Assembly (NCBI RefSeq): GCF_014697105.1
Contig: NZ_JACJRF010000031.1
Coordinates: 1 to 61,525 of the forward strand
Direction: 5' to 3'
Length of the DNA: 61,525 bases
Origin: Anabaena subtropica FACHB-260
Lineage (GTDB): Bacteria > Cyanobacteriota > Cyanobacteriia > Cyanobacteriales > Nostocaceae
The notes beneath the pieces are model-generated. The model saw only the letters and a program-made list of their open reading frames with translations, did not search any database and was not told where the DNA came from. Shown here piece by piece: positions 46,654 to 56,301 of this stretch; the stretch's first letter is position 1; the number at the start of each line of letters is the position of its first letter. Position numbers and translations under genes: made by a program.

Positions 46654-47151
46654 TCAAAGTCCTATAACATATTTCTGCCACTCTTGATGCAAGCCAGTCT
46701 TCAGGTGTTTGCTGACCTCAAAATAGAGGCTACTATACGGCTGTCGAGGAAGATGACGGAGGGGCATACGAGCCTCCTGAGGTGTGCGATTGCCTTTTTT
46801 GACATTACAACGGACGCAAGCCGTCACGATGTTCTCCCAGCTATCACCACCGCCACGCGATCGCGGAATGACATGATCTAAAGTCAATTCGTCCCCTGTG
46901 TAACCGCAGTATTGACAGGTATGCCCATCACGATGCAAGATATTGCGGCGAGTAAGAGGAATTTCCTTATATGGAACGCGGACATAATGACGCAACCGGA
47001 TCACAGTTGGTAACGGAAAGTCCGAGTAAAGAAACTTGCCGTTGTGTTCAATGCGTTCTGCTTTGCCTTTGATTAACAGAACCGCAGCGCGTCGCCAGCT
47101 CGTTATATTGAGCGGTTCGTAAGAGGCATTTAGGACTAAAACCTTCCCCAT
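46654..47151 (-). CDS. HNH endonuclease family protein
   Basis: A 165-aa protein with an N-terminal MGKVLVLNASYEPLNITSWR domain and an HNH centre: HTCQYCG, LDHVIPRSRGGGDSWENIVTAC and CNVKKG. The zinc-binding CxxC pairs and the HNH residues are complete. This short type is universal in cyanobacteria, and its target is unknown. It is transcribed alone. Confidence 0.92.
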   Translation of the reverse strand: MGKVLVLNASYEPLNITSWRRAAVLLIKGKAERIEHNGKFLYSDFPLPTVIRLRHYVRVPYKEIPLTRRNILHRDGHTCQYCGYTGDELTLDHVIPRSRGGGDSWENIVTACVRCNVKKGNRTPQEARMPLRHLPRQPYSSLYFEVSKHLKTGLHQEWQKYVIGL

Positions 47152-47683
47152 TGATTAGCGCTCAAGGTATTAGTTTTACATATATTAACACAAATTTCCC
47201 CTTCTTGGCAGAAGAGGAAATGTGATACTTCCTAAATAATTCAGGAATTATCCGGAAGAGTATTTATGATTACGCAAAAACTCTCATAATAGGCGACTAT
47301 CCCACTAAACAGCAGAATTTTATCTCTTCTTCTTACAAGTGATTAGTAGTTAAAACCACCTGTTAATTTTAATTAAGTTGTTGCTTACCTAAAATTAAGT
47401 GGAGAGTAGAGAGTGCTGAGTTATGAATACTGAACGATAATTTCTTCCTCTCTGCTGCCAAAGCGTTCGCGTAGCGTCCCGCAGGGATGGGACATTTATT
47501 TAGTTGTAAGTCCCTGAGTGGGAGTTACGCAAAACAATTAAAAAAATTGACCCAAGTATGTTGTATCTGTTGCGAAATGCGCGTTAAACTTCCTGATTAA
47601 CTCTGATGTATTTATCAGAATAGGAAAGACAAATCAATCAGACATTCAATAGCTGAATAGTGGTGTGATACAAGGAAGTAAAA
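47152..47683. other. Intergenic region with a dispersed-repeat fragment
   Basis: About 530 bases without a gene. GCGTTCGCGTAGCGTCCCGC (47462 onward) is part of the dispersed repeat family. The rest is AT-rich. AGGAAG before 47684 is the ribosome-binding site of alr. Confidence 0.55.
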
Positions 47684-48871
47684 ATGTTAAGTCGTCAACA
47701 AGCCTCAAGTATGGCTTCTCATCAACAGTGTGATACTTACGCTTGGTTCTCACAACGTGCTTGGGTAGAAATTGACCTGGACGCGTTGTCACATAACGTC
47801 CAGCAACTCAAGCAATTTTTATCACCACATACTAAGTTAATGGCGGTGGTTAAAGCAGATGCTTACGGTCATGGTGCTGTGACAGTGGCGCAAATAGCCT
47901 TACAAGCAGGTGCTAGTTGGTTGGGTGTCGCCACGGTTCCAGAGGGGATTCAATTGCGAGAAGCGGGGATTCAAGCGCCAATTTTGATTTTAGGAGCTAC
48001 CCACACATCAGAACAGATTCAAGCGATCGCCCAGTGGCAACTCCAGCCAACCATAGGTAGTCCCAAACAAGCTTTGATATTTTCCAATACTTTGGAAACT
48101 ATCCAACATGATTCTCCCATACCTGTACATATTAAGTTAGATACGGGTATGTCTAGGTTAGGGACTAACTGGCAACAGGCTGGTGAGTTTGTCCAGTTAG
48201 TAGACCGTTTACCCCATCTGGATATTGCCAGTGTTTACTCCCACTTAGCCACAGCAGATAGTCCAGATCCAGAGATTATGCAAGAACAGCATAGACGATT
48301 TGAGGAAGCGATCGCCCAAATCAAAGCTTTGGGTATTAAAATCCCCAGCTTGCACTTGGCAAACTCAGCCGCAACCCTAGCCGACCAACGACTACACTAC
48401 GATATGGTACGTGTAGGTTTAGCTGTGTATGGACTCTATCCAGCTACTCATTTACAACAGGAAATTAACCTGAAACCAGTTATCCAAGTTCAAGCACGAG
48501 TTACCCACGTCAAAACCATTGCTATGGGTACTGGTGTAAGTTATGGGCATCAATTTATTGCCCCCCGTGAAATGCGCCTTGCAGTTGTTGGTATTGGTTA
48601 TGCTGATGGAGTACCGCGTAATCTGTCCCACAAAATGCAGGTATTGATTCGTGGTCAGCGCGTGCCACAAATCGGTACGATTACGATGGATCAGTTAATG
48701 ATAGATGTTAGTGCTGTGCCTGATGTACAAGAAGGGGAAATAGTCACTTTACTAGGGGAACAAGGAAAAGAAAGAATCACAGCTGATGATTGGGCAGAAG
48801 AACTAAATACCATTTCCTGGGAAATTCTCTGCGGCTTTAAACATCGCCTGCCTCGTGTAAGCGTGATGTAA
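47684..48871 (+). CDS. alr: Alanine racemase
   Basis: A 395-aa fold-type III PLP enzyme. The PLP lysine is Lys57 in VVKADAYGHG; the family also shows HIKLDTGMSRLG, YSHLATAD and the second catalytic Tyr in TGVSYGHQF. It supplies D-alanine for peptidoglycan. The ATG at 47684 has AGGAAG upstream; a Met at residue 10 is less likely. tRNA-Leu follows 100 bases downstream. Confidence 0.96.
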   Translation: MLSRQQASSMASHQQCDTYAWFSQRAWVEIDLDALSHNVQQLKQFLSPHTKLMAVVKADAYGHGAVTVAQIALQAGASWLGVATVPEGIQLREAGIQAPILILGATHTSEQIQAIAQWQLQPTIGSPKQALIFSNTLETIQHDSPIPVHIKLDTGMSRLGTNWQQAGEFVQLVDRLPHLDIASVYSHLATADSPDPEIMQEQHRRFEEAIAQIKALGIKIPSLHLANSAATLADQRLHYDMVRVGLAVYGLYPATHLQQEINLKPVIQVQARVTHVKTIAMGTGVSYGHQFIAPREMRLAVVGIGYADGVPRNLSHKMQVLIRGQRVPQIGTITMDQLMIDVSAVPDVQEGEIVTLLGEQGKERITADDWAEELNTISWEILCGFKHRLPRVSVM

Positions 48872-48968
48872 TTGAATGGTCAATGGGGGATTGTTATAGA
48901 TTTTAACTATTTCCCATTCTCTGTTGTATTTTTTCAGAAAAATGTGTTACGCTAGTATAGTTGCATAA

Positions 48969-49050
48969 GCGGATGTGGCGGAATTGGCAGACGCGCTAGA
49001 TTTAGGTTCTAGTTCCGAGAGGAGTGAAGGTTCAAGTCCTTTCATCCGCA
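48969..49050 (+). tRNA. tRNA-Leu(UAG)
   Basis: An 82-base class II tRNA. The acceptor GCGGATG pairs with CATCCGC, A is the discriminator, and the anticodon stem CTAGA/TCTAG encloses TTTAGGT with anticodon TAG. A long variable arm and GGTTCAAGTCC T-arm are present. CCA is not encoded. This is the tRNA type to which many known V-K CASTs home, but no CAST is inserted here. Confidence 0.97.
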
Positions 49051-49071
49051 TATAGATGAATAAGATAATAA

Positions 49072-49112
49072 AAGGGGCTTCAAAACTAGTACTTGGTTGA
49101 AGCCCATTTTTT
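49072..49112 (+). terminator. Rho-independent terminator after tRNA-Leu
   Basis: GGGCTTCAA (49075-49083) and TTGAAGCCC (49097-49105) form a perfect 9-bp stem, followed by ATTTTTT. It lies 24 bases after the tRNA. Confidence 0.92.
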
Positions 49113-49303
49113 ATGTCTGTTGATTGGTGGGTAATACCAATTCAAAATTAAGAAAGCCAGACATGACAAAGCTTTGGTTATGGGTATCTGTCGCATTCTT
49201 TTTTCAAAGTGGTATAAGAAATAGGGCGCAGACTTGATTTGAGTCAGGATTGCTATAGTAAATCAGTATTTAACGTGAGTCTGCAACGGAGGCGCACGTG
49301 TAT

Positions 49304-49993
49304 TTAATCGGGGTTTAGTAGAACAATAACCTGTGTAAGCTTGACTCCTAAAGGCTTCCAGTGGCGATCGCTAGAGGCAAAAGTAGCATCTCCAGAAACG
49401 GCTCGGTAAGCATTAGGATACTTCTCACCAGCATTGGCTGCTGCATCTACCCGTAAAACAAGTTTTCCTTGGTAGCGCGATAATTTGCTACTTTCTAACA
49501 AAATAGTACCGCCATAGTCCCAACCCAGTCCCAATACTTTAAAGTCACCTAACTTATTGCGTAACTCATTCCAAGAAGTTCCGACTCCAATACCTTCACG
49601 AGTTTTCCACGCACTACCCAAGTCACGCACATCCAAGGGTTTAGTCCGAGTTTTATCAGTCCAGACTATCGAAAATGACCGTCCTCGATTGAGATTTACT
49701 TGAGTTGCGGGAAAAATACCTATACCTTCAGGGCCATAAATGTTTTTATCAACCAAACGGGATGCACCAAAAATTCTTGCTAAATCTTTCCTTGTAGTTT
49801 TGCGGGTCACCGGGCCAACCCTTTCTCCAGGGACAATTAAGGTGTCTGTCAACTGTGGCGCTTGAGCAACCGTAAAGTTTTGATGGTGATTACTGGGTAG
49901 TGCAACTACTGGATTAGCTGAGTATCCCAGTAATAAAGTTAAGGTAGTAGCAGCAATGGTTTGAACAGATGGGTTCACAATTGACCTCGGCAT
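49304..49993 (-). CDS. Secreted protein of unknown function
   Basis: A 229-aa protein with a signal peptide (hydrophobic 12-31, cleavage near VVALP or AQAPQ). The mature part has VPGERVGPVTRKTTRKDLARIFG and GIGVGTSWNELRNKLG, a repeat-like pair seen in exported proteins of cyanobacteria. I do not recognise a catalytic site. It lies upstream of the helicase gene's end but is not obviously in its operon. Confidence 0.7.
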   Translation of the reverse strand: MPRSIVNPSVQTIAATTLTLLLGYSANPVVALPSNHHQNFTVAQAPQLTDTLIVPGERVGPVTRKTTRKDLARIFGASRLVDKNIYGPEGIGIFPATQVNLNRGRSFSIVWTDKTRTKPLDVRDLGSAWKTREGIGVGTSWNELRNKLGDFKVLGLGWDYGGTILLESSKLSRYQGKLVLRVDAAANAGEKYPNAYRAVSGDATFASSDRHWKPLGVKLTQVIVLLNPD

Positions 49994-50086
49994 AGAAAAT
50001 GAGTTCGTTCTTACTTTCTACAATTCCCCATTTCTAATTTCCCATTGCTCACTAAACAAATAACTTTTATGACAAGTCCCTATCCC

Positions 50087-52768
50087 TTACTCGACAACTT
50101 CATTGACTGGGAATCGATCAATCAGTTGCATGGCACGGTAGGCATTACGCTGTAAAACATCGGGTAAATTAGGAACATGGGGTATTTGGGATAATAAATC
50201 CAAACTCCGGCGTAAAATTCGCACCACATCACCTTCATCTAAGGTGGTGTTTTGGCAAAGTTCAGTCCATTCTGTTCCTAAAGCCCACTGTTCGACAAGG
50301 GCAATCAAGCCAATATAACGATTTTCTAAGCCAACAGGTAGGGCTACACCATGTCGATATTGCACCTTTAAGACGGCTCGACGGATTTTTTGTAATCTCG
50401 ACCATGCGTCGTCTATTTCGGGGGAAAGGTTGAAGTTTACTCTGCTATCTGGACGCGGAGTTTCTGTAACTAAAGCTGCAATGGTTGCGGCTAAGTGTTG
50501 TGGGTCTAAATCATTCAACTCACCACTAGCTAAAGCTAGACCTAACCACAATTCATTTTCTCCCCGAATGGCGGCGGCAATTTGACCCAATGCCGTGGGT
50601 ACTAAGTTATCCAAGCAATCAAATTGCTGCAATATGGTAATTAAATTGAGAAACTCTTCCCAATAGCGCTGGGATTGCTGTTCTACTTGCGCCTGCATCT
50701 CTTCAAGTTCGGCTTCAAGTTCGACATAGCGGGCGCGAGCTTTGAAAATCGTTGATACATTGCCTGATTGATGCAGAGGATGGGCTTCCAATTGGGCTTG
50801 GATAGCGGCGGTGCGGCTGAGTTGTTCTGCTACCTCTGGGGAGAGATACAGAGACTCTCCTGGGTCTGGGATACTTTGAGCGATCGCCATTGTTTCTCTA
50901 GCACCACGGCTGGATTGTCCTGGTTTCAGCATCAATTCTGGTGGTGGTAGGATGTCTGGCGGTACATCCACACGTGGTAACTCAGCATACAAATCAACTA
51001 CATCCGCAGTGGAAGCAACATACCATCGGTTATCTTGCCCTAAGCACACCAAACAGGGAGATTGAGTCGAACCTGAGGTTTTCCCCACTAACACTGCTTT
51101 TACAGGTGTGGAAACTGTAATATTTTTACCTTTCAGACTCAACAGTGTCCCAGAAATAGCAAAATCCAAGAGCATTTTGATTTGTTCTTGTCGCTCTTCC
51201 TGGGCTTGCGCCTCTAGTGTTTTTAATAACTGGCGTTCTACTTTCAACCGTTGCCGCAATTTTTCATAAATAGCTATGTCATTTTCGTCAACGGCGGCGA
51301 TTTGCTCTTGTAGTTTGGCTAAGTCGGCTTCTAGAGCCGCAATCTCTTCGTAATCTGGCCTTAAATGTAAGGTTGCCATGTACTGTCCAAAACTGCGTTC
51401 AATCAGTTCTTTGGTTTTTTCTATGGTGTGGGTTTGTAGTAAGTTCAAAACCATGCCATAGCTAGGCGTAAACTGACTCACTAGGGGGTCTGGTTTGGAT
51501 GTAGCTAAATACGCTGCTTCTTTTGATCCTTCAAAGGGAGTTTGTACAGTCACAACATGACCTTGCTTATCCATTCCTCGACGACCAGCCCTTCCCGCCA
51601 TTTGCAAAAATTCCGAAGCGTTCAATAGGCGGTGTCCGGTATCGGTGCGTTTGGATAGGGTGGAAATGACTGTTGTTCGGGCAGGCATATTAATGCCGGC
51701 TGCTAAAGTTTCTGTAGCGAATACAACTTTAATTAGTCCTTGTTGAAATAATTCTTCAACCAAGACCTTCCAGGCTGGTAAAATCCCGGCGTGGTGGGCT
51801 GCTATTCCTCGATAAAGGGGGGCGATTTGTCCAGAACGCCCGGCTTCAGGGTTACGGCTTAAGAAGTCATCGATTTGCCGTCGCAGTATCTGGGACTCTT
51901 CATTATCAACTAGCCATAAATCACCTACTTCTGCCACTGCTTTATCGCAACCCCGGCGGCTGAAGATGAAGTAAATCGCCGGTAGCATATCCCTTTGTTG
52001 TAGGTGATTGAGAGTAAAGATAATACCAGGGGCTTCTGGTCTGCCATTTTTCCCTCTATCCCCTTGTTTCTTTTTACCTCTATTTGCTAGACGGGGGTTA
52101 ATTTTAGTTTTGCTATCATTGAGCAGGGGAAACAGTCCCTTAGGATTGCAGTAGTGAAATTCTAAGGGAACAGGGCGAAAATCAGAGTAAATCAGGTCGG
52201 TGGGGCCATGAACGCGATTCAGCCAGTCGGTAAGTTGGTCGCTATTAGCAACGGTTGCCGATAGGGCTACTAACTGCACTCCACGGGGACAATAAATTAT
52301 TGATTCTTCCCAAACTGTACCTCGTTGGCGATCATTCATGTAGTGGCATTCATCCAACACGACTGCTTCCACATCTACTAAGGAGATACCAACTTGCCCA
52401 ATTGGTGTGCCATAGAGCATATTCCGAAAAATCTCTGTGGTCATTACCAAAATTGGCGCGTCTCTGTTGATGGAAGCATCGCCAGTTAACAACCCAACTT
52501 GGTCAAAGCCAAATTTGTCTCGGAAATCGCGTAATTTTTGATTAGATAACGCCTTTAAGGGAGTGGTGTAAAACACCCGTTTCCCCCGTGCTAAGGCACG
52601 ATAAATGGCGTATTCTCCTACTAATGTTTTGCCCGAACCTGTGGGCGCACATACGACAACAGAACGCCCCGCGTTAAGGGAGGCGATCGCATCTTTTTGA
52701 AACTGATCCAGATCAAAGGGAAATATCAACCCTAAGTCCAGTTCGGGAGACGGCGCAGGATAATTCAC
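50087..52768 (-). CDS. Ski2/Mtr4-like DEAD/H RNA helicase
   Basis: An 893-aa superfamily 2 helicase. Walker A APTGSGKT is at residues 41-48; DECHYM (DExH), SATVANSDQ, and QMAGRAGRRGMD (motif VI) follow. The C-terminal third has DSHCT-like helical domains (GELNDLDP, NLSPEIDDAW). Homologues act in RNA turnover. It is close to, but separate from, proC. Confidence 0.94.
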   Translation of the reverse strand: MNYPAPSPELDLGLIFPFDLDQFQKDAIASLNAGRSVVVCAPTGSGKTLVGEYAIYRALARGKRVFYTTPLKALSNQKLRDFRDKFGFDQVGLLTGDASINRDAPILVMTTEIFRNMLYGTPIGQVGISLVDVEAVVLDECHYMNDRQRGTVWEESIIYCPRGVQLVALSATVANSDQLTDWLNRVHGPTDLIYSDFRPVPLEFHYCNPKGLFPLLNDSKTKINPRLANRGKKKQGDRGKNGRPEAPGIIFTLNHLQQRDMLPAIYFIFSRRGCDKAVAEVGDLWLVDNEESQILRRQIDDFLSRNPEAGRSGQIAPLYRGIAAHHAGILPAWKVLVEELFQQGLIKVVFATETLAAGINMPARTTVISTLSKRTDTGHRLLNASEFLQMAGRAGRRGMDKQGHVVTVQTPFEGSKEAAYLATSKPDPLVSQFTPSYGMVLNLLQTHTIEKTKELIERSFGQYMATLHLRPDYEEIAALEADLAKLQEQIAAVDENDIAIYEKLRQRLKVERQLLKTLEAQAQEERQEQIKMLLDFAISGTLLSLKGKNITVSTPVKAVLVGKTSGSTQSPCLVCLGQDNRWYVASTADVVDLYAELPRVDVPPDILPPPELMLKPGQSSRGARETMAIAQSIPDPGESLYLSPEVAEQLSRTAAIQAQLEAHPLHQSGNVSTIFKARARYVELEAELEEMQAQVEQQSQRYWEEFLNLITILQQFDCLDNLVPTALGQIAAAIRGENELWLGLALASGELNDLDPQHLAATIAALVTETPRPDSRVNFNLSPEIDDAWSRLQKIRRAVLKVQYRHGVALPVGLENRYIGLIALVEQWALGTEWTELCQNTTLDEGDVVRILRRSLDLLSQIPHVPNLPDVLQRNAYRAMQLIDRFPVNEVVE

Positions 52769-52896
52769 TCAATTAATTTTTCAACCAGACTGTTTACTAT
52801 AGTAACGAGTCTTTTGTCAACTTCGATAGATGTCAGTTGTCAGTTGTCAGTTGATTTTGCACAACTAACCACTGACTACTCACCACTGACGAATAA

Positions 52897-53709
52897 TTAT
52901 TTCCCTAGTTCTTGCGATCGCCACGTAGCTGCTTTGACTGCTTCGATTAAAGCGGAACGAAATCCAGCTTTTTCTAGTTGGGCAATACCAGCTATTGTAG
53001 TGCCGCCAGGGCTGGTAACTCTGTCTTTGAGTTCGGCGGGATGGATTTTGCTTTCGTGCAGTAACCGGGCTGTTCCTAGCACAGTTTGTAAGGCTAGTTG
53101 ATTGGCGATTCCTCTCGGTAAACCGGATGCAACTCCTCCATCGGCGAGGGCTTCCACTAATAAAGCTACGTAAGCAGGGCCACTGCCAGAGAGTCCCGTG
53201 ACTGCATCCATTAAGCTTTCGGAAACTTCGACTACTTCGCCTACTGCCGAAAAGATTTGCTGTGCCAATTGATGATGTTGGGAGTTGGTATACACACCGG
53301 AGGTTATGGCTGTCACCCCAGATCCTACTGTGGCTGGGGTATTAGGCATGGCTCTAATTACTGGGGATTGAGGAAACGCTGCTTCTAGCTGCCTGAGAGA
53401 CACTCCTGCCAAAATTGAGATCACCAGGGGTGAGTTTTCTGTTAATACAATATCTGCTAATTCTTGGGCGAGCGCACTAAATACCTGTGGCTTCACCGCC
53501 AAAAATACCACTTCTTGAGCTTGTGTAAATACCAAGCTGTTATCTGTGGTAACACCCACGTTATACTTTTGTTGTAAAAAAGCTTGTCGCGCTGTTTGCG
53601 GTTCGCTGACTATGACTTCCGATGATTGATAAATTCCTCGCGCAATAAGGCGGGATAAGAGCGCTTCTCCCATTACCCCGCCACCAATTAAACCAAATTT
53701 TATAGTCAT
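52897..53709 (-). CDS. proC: Pyrroline-5-carboxylate reductase
   Basis: A 270-aa enzyme for the last step of proline synthesis. N-terminal Rossmann motif GLIGGGVMGEALL (residues 6-18), VFLAVKPQVF, RAMPNTPATVGSG, and the C-terminal GLSGSGPAYVALLVEALADGG and DRVTSPGGTT are all present. It follows sepF on the same strand, with 98 bases of TTAGTCA heptamers between. Confidence 0.97.
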   Translation of the reverse strand: MTIKFGLIGGGVMGEALLSRLIARGIYQSSEVIVSEPQTARQAFLQQKYNVGVTTDNSLVFTQAQEVVFLAVKPQVFSALAQELADIVLTENSPLVISILAGVSLRQLEAAFPQSPVIRAMPNTPATVGSGVTAITSGVYTNSQHHQLAQQIFSAVGEVVEVSESLMDAVTGLSGSGPAYVALLVEALADGGVASGLPRGIANQLALQTVLGTARLLHESKIHPAELKDRVTSPGGTTIAGIAQLEKAGFRSALIEAVKAATWRSQELGK

Positions 53710-53807
53710 TAGTCATTAGTCGTTAGTCATTGGTCAATAGTCATTAGTCAATAGTCAAAAATTTTGCAATTTGGACTCTTGACTATGGACTAATGACTAA
53801 TTTAACT

Positions 53808-54407
53808 TTATTGTGCCATCCGGTTGGTTTCGTTGCCCCAAGAAGTTGGATTGGTTGATGCGGGGGGACGTGCGGGGCGTGCTGGGGGTTGGGGTACTTC
53901 ATGAATAACTCCACCTTGGGTGCTAACTTGCACACAGCTGGGTGTAAACAAAAATATACTTTCGCCAATACGTTCTTGATGTCCATCTAGCGCGTAGGTA
54001 CCACCTGCAACAAAATCAACAGCCCGTTGTGCTTGATCTGGATCCATGATTGTCAAGTTCAGCACTACTGATTTACGCTCACGCAATGCTTGAATTGCCT
54101 GGGGCATTTCTTCAAATGTACGAGGTTCAAGCACCAATACTTCAGAAATTCCGTTAATTGCTCCTGGCATACCAATCACATTCCCCATCGTCGATTTTGT
54201 TCCTGTTGCTACGTCATCACCCATTGTAGACATGGGTTCGCGCCAACGTCGATTGTTTGGGGCAGCCTCTGTTGGTGCTGGTTGGGGATTTTCCTGTTGA
54301 TACAGATTTTGGTAGTTATCTGTATCAGGTTCTTCTTCGTAGTATTCGTACTCTACCTGTTCGTTAAGACCTACAAAGTCTCGTAGCTTAGAAAATATAT
54401 TGTTCAT
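53808..54407 (-). CDS. sepF: Cell division protein SepF
   Basis: A 199-aa SepF (Cdv2) with the N-terminal membrane-binding helix ([14 protein letters not shown]), an acidic Tyr-rich linker and the SepF domain ([30 protein letters not shown]-type, near residues 85-160). It anchors FtsZ to the membrane. The C-terminal Pro/Ala tail is normal for cyanobacteria. The adjacency of sepF and proC occurs in other bacteria. Confidence 0.95.
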   Translation of the reverse strand: MNNIFSKLRDFVGLNEQVEYEYYEEEPDTDNYQNLYQQENPQPAPTEAAPNNRRWREPMSTMGDDVATGTKSTMGNVIGMPGAINGISEVLVLEPRTFEEMPQAIQALRERKSVVLNLTIMDPDQAQRAVDFVAGGTYALDGHQERIGESIFLFTPSCVQVSTQGGVIHEVPQPPARPARPPASTNPTSWGNETNRMAQ

Positions 54408-54781
54408 TTAGTTGCACTCCTTCTGCAAATTGCCTCTAACTTATCCGGTTCATCATTAATGTAGCCAATCGAATCGCTACAAAAGGCAAATAGCCAATTA
54501 ATTTTATCGCTATTTGTAGCATCTACTACTGATATTGGCAATGAACTGGCGCTATTGGGAACGCCTGTACATTAACCTAGATACAATAATTGAGTCAAGA
54601 TTATATCCCAACAATTCTCCGAAAGAAAGTTGACTAAAGTTATGTTTAGTGCGTTTTCTCGTTTGTTTACTTTTGTTTACACTAAATATCTGGTAATTTA
54701 TTGCACTGGTATGGGCAAAAGTTGTCTGTATCCCATACCCAGCGCTAATTGATACGAGAAAAAAAGTACGAGTACTTCTGC
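54408..54781. other. Intergenic region upstream of sepF
   Basis: About 370 AT-rich bases between pipY and sepF. I see no gene, tRNA or strong hairpin. It probably carries the sepF promoter. Confidence 0.45.
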
Positions 54782-55450
54782 TTAAGTACGCTTGCCAAAC
54801 AAGATAGTCCCTAATCGTACCATCGTTGCTCCAGCTTGTACCGCCAGTTGGTAGTCACCTGACATACCCATCGATAACTGCTCCATCTTGATATGAGACC
54901 AGTCTTGTTCAGTAATTTCCTTAGCTAATTTTTGAGTACTATTAAATACATAAAAAATTTCCGCATCATTTAAACCAAAAGGCGGAATTGTCATTAAACC
55001 CTGAATTTGTAAACTTTTGCACTGGTTTAGTGCAGGTAAATCTGCTAGTAATTCTGGGACAGTCCAACCGGACTTATTGGGATCTGGGAGGATTTTCACT
55101 TGTAGGCAAACTTGGGGATTGACTCCTAGCTGTGGCGCTAATTGATCTAAGCGCTGTGCTAATTTCAAATTATCTACAGAGTGAATCCAGTCAAATTGTT
55201 CCAGAGCTTTTTTGGCTTTATTCGTTTGCAAATGCCCAATAAAGTGCCAAGTAATACCTGGTAAGTCTTGCAACTCGCCTTGTTTAGTCGCAGCTTCTTG
55301 GATACGATTTTCGCCAAAATCGCGGATACCAGCAGCATAAGCAGCACGAATAACTTCAGTCGGCATTTGCTTAGTTACAGCAATTAACCTGACTGAAGGC
55401 GGTAGTGAAGCCCGAATTTGAGTAATACGTTCGCTAATCGAACTAATCAT
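54782..55450 (-). CDS. pipY: PLP-binding protein PipY (YggS/PROSC family)
   Basis: A 222-aa fold-type III PLP protein. The PLP lysine lies in LIAVTKQMP (residue about 27); IRDFGENRIQEA, WHFIGHLQTNK and LSMGMSGDYQLAV are family motifs. It helps keep vitamin B6 and amino acid balance. Its ATG overlaps the pipX stop by 4 bases (ATGA), so the two are translated together, as in other cyanobacteria. Confidence 0.96.
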   Translation of the reverse strand: MISSISERITQIRASLPPSVRLIAVTKQMPTEVIRAAYAAGIRDFGENRIQEAATKQGELQDLPGITWHFIGHLQTNKAKKALEQFDWIHSVDNLKLAQRLDQLAPQLGVNPQVCLQVKILPDPNKSGWTVPELLADLPALNQCKSLQIQGLMTIPPFGLNDAEIFYVFNSTQKLAKEITEQDWSHIKMEQLSMGMSGDYQLAVQAGATMVRLGTILFGKRT

Positions 55451-55725
55451 TGGAAGGTGCGTTGGAAGACACTCTGAAGTTGATCGTACTCCTGTGATTG
55501 ACCATTGCGACGCAAAGTCCGCAAGCGATTTTCTAGCAACATTCTCGCTTCAGTACGTCCTATAGGCTGGAACTTGATCGCTTTAATGTCATTCACTACT
55601 AGAAAAAATAAGCGTTGGGCATAAAGTGTAGTGAACAGATCCTGGTTTTCATCAACCATGCAGATCCGATATAGCAAACCCCAAGTAGGGTGATTTATGT
55701 AAGTTTCCGAGTTTTCTGGATTCAT
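55447..55725 (-). CDS. pipX: NtcA/PII interaction protein PipX
   Basis: A 92-aa protein with the Tudor-like N-terminal part (TYINHPTWGLLYRICMVDENQDLFTTLYAQRLFFLV-type) and two C-terminal helices (EARMLLENRLRTLRR). PipX co-activates NtcA or is held by PII depending on 2-oxoglutarate. It overlaps pipY by 4 bases. Confidence 0.96.
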   Translation of the reverse strand: MNPENSETYINHPTWGLLYRICMVDENQDLFTTLYAQRLFFLVVNDIKAIKFQPIGRTEARMLLENRLRTLRRNGQSQEYDQLQSVFQRTFQ

Positions 55726-56301
55726 CTATCAATCAAGCAGGAGAATCTATAATTTTTTTCGCAGTTAAATACAAACATTCGGACGATAATATCTCTTGCG
55801 CCAGAATATTTGCATAAAGTCAGGTGAGAATCAGCAAATTTTACCCTTAAACGGAGCTTTTGAAGACCGTTATCTCATCCTCATGGGTAGATGAAGCCAG
55901 TAGAAGAGGTAGGGGTCAGGGGAAAAGAGTAGAATAATTTGTACCATATTCCGACCCCTGAGTCCCTAGTAGCCTTCTCGCAATTGTCAATGGCAGCATG
56001 GAAAATCCCTGATGCGTTTGTTTGCAATTTCCAGTGACATTGGGATGCGCCCTTTGAAGTTGTCGGCACAAATTCTTATACTACTGTTTACTCTAACTTC
56101 TCTCCATGTTGCCATAATTATCGCTTGTTGGAGCAAAATAGCCAACAGGCGCATTCTCCTAAGAACTGTTCCTGACAAACAGTCTGTATTGTTACAGTTT
56201 GAGAGGAAATTGAGGAGTAGGGAATGGGAAATTTAATTTTAAACTTTAGATGTTGGATTGAATAATCTAAAGTTTTGCGTTTTCCTCATCCCTAACCGCT
56301 T
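55726..56301. other. Intergenic region with an 11-bp inverted repeat
   Basis: About 575 bases. AAACTTTAGAT (56241-56251) and ATCTAAAGTTT (56265-56275) form a perfect stem downstream of the EcfT gene. A 74-codon plus-strand frame at 56012-56236 encodes one possible membrane helix, but it has no ribosome-binding site and poor codon choice. I leave it out as a gene. Confidence 0.5.

Noticed and set aside
49304-49993. Possible toxin or enzyme function for the secreted protein
   Set aside because: No catalytic residues or family motif could be recognised, so it stays of unknown function.
56012-56236. A 74-codon open frame with one possible membrane helix
   Set aside because: No Shine-Dalgarno precedes the ATG, it uses rare ATA and AGG codons, and I know no similar protein. 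I cannot rule it out.
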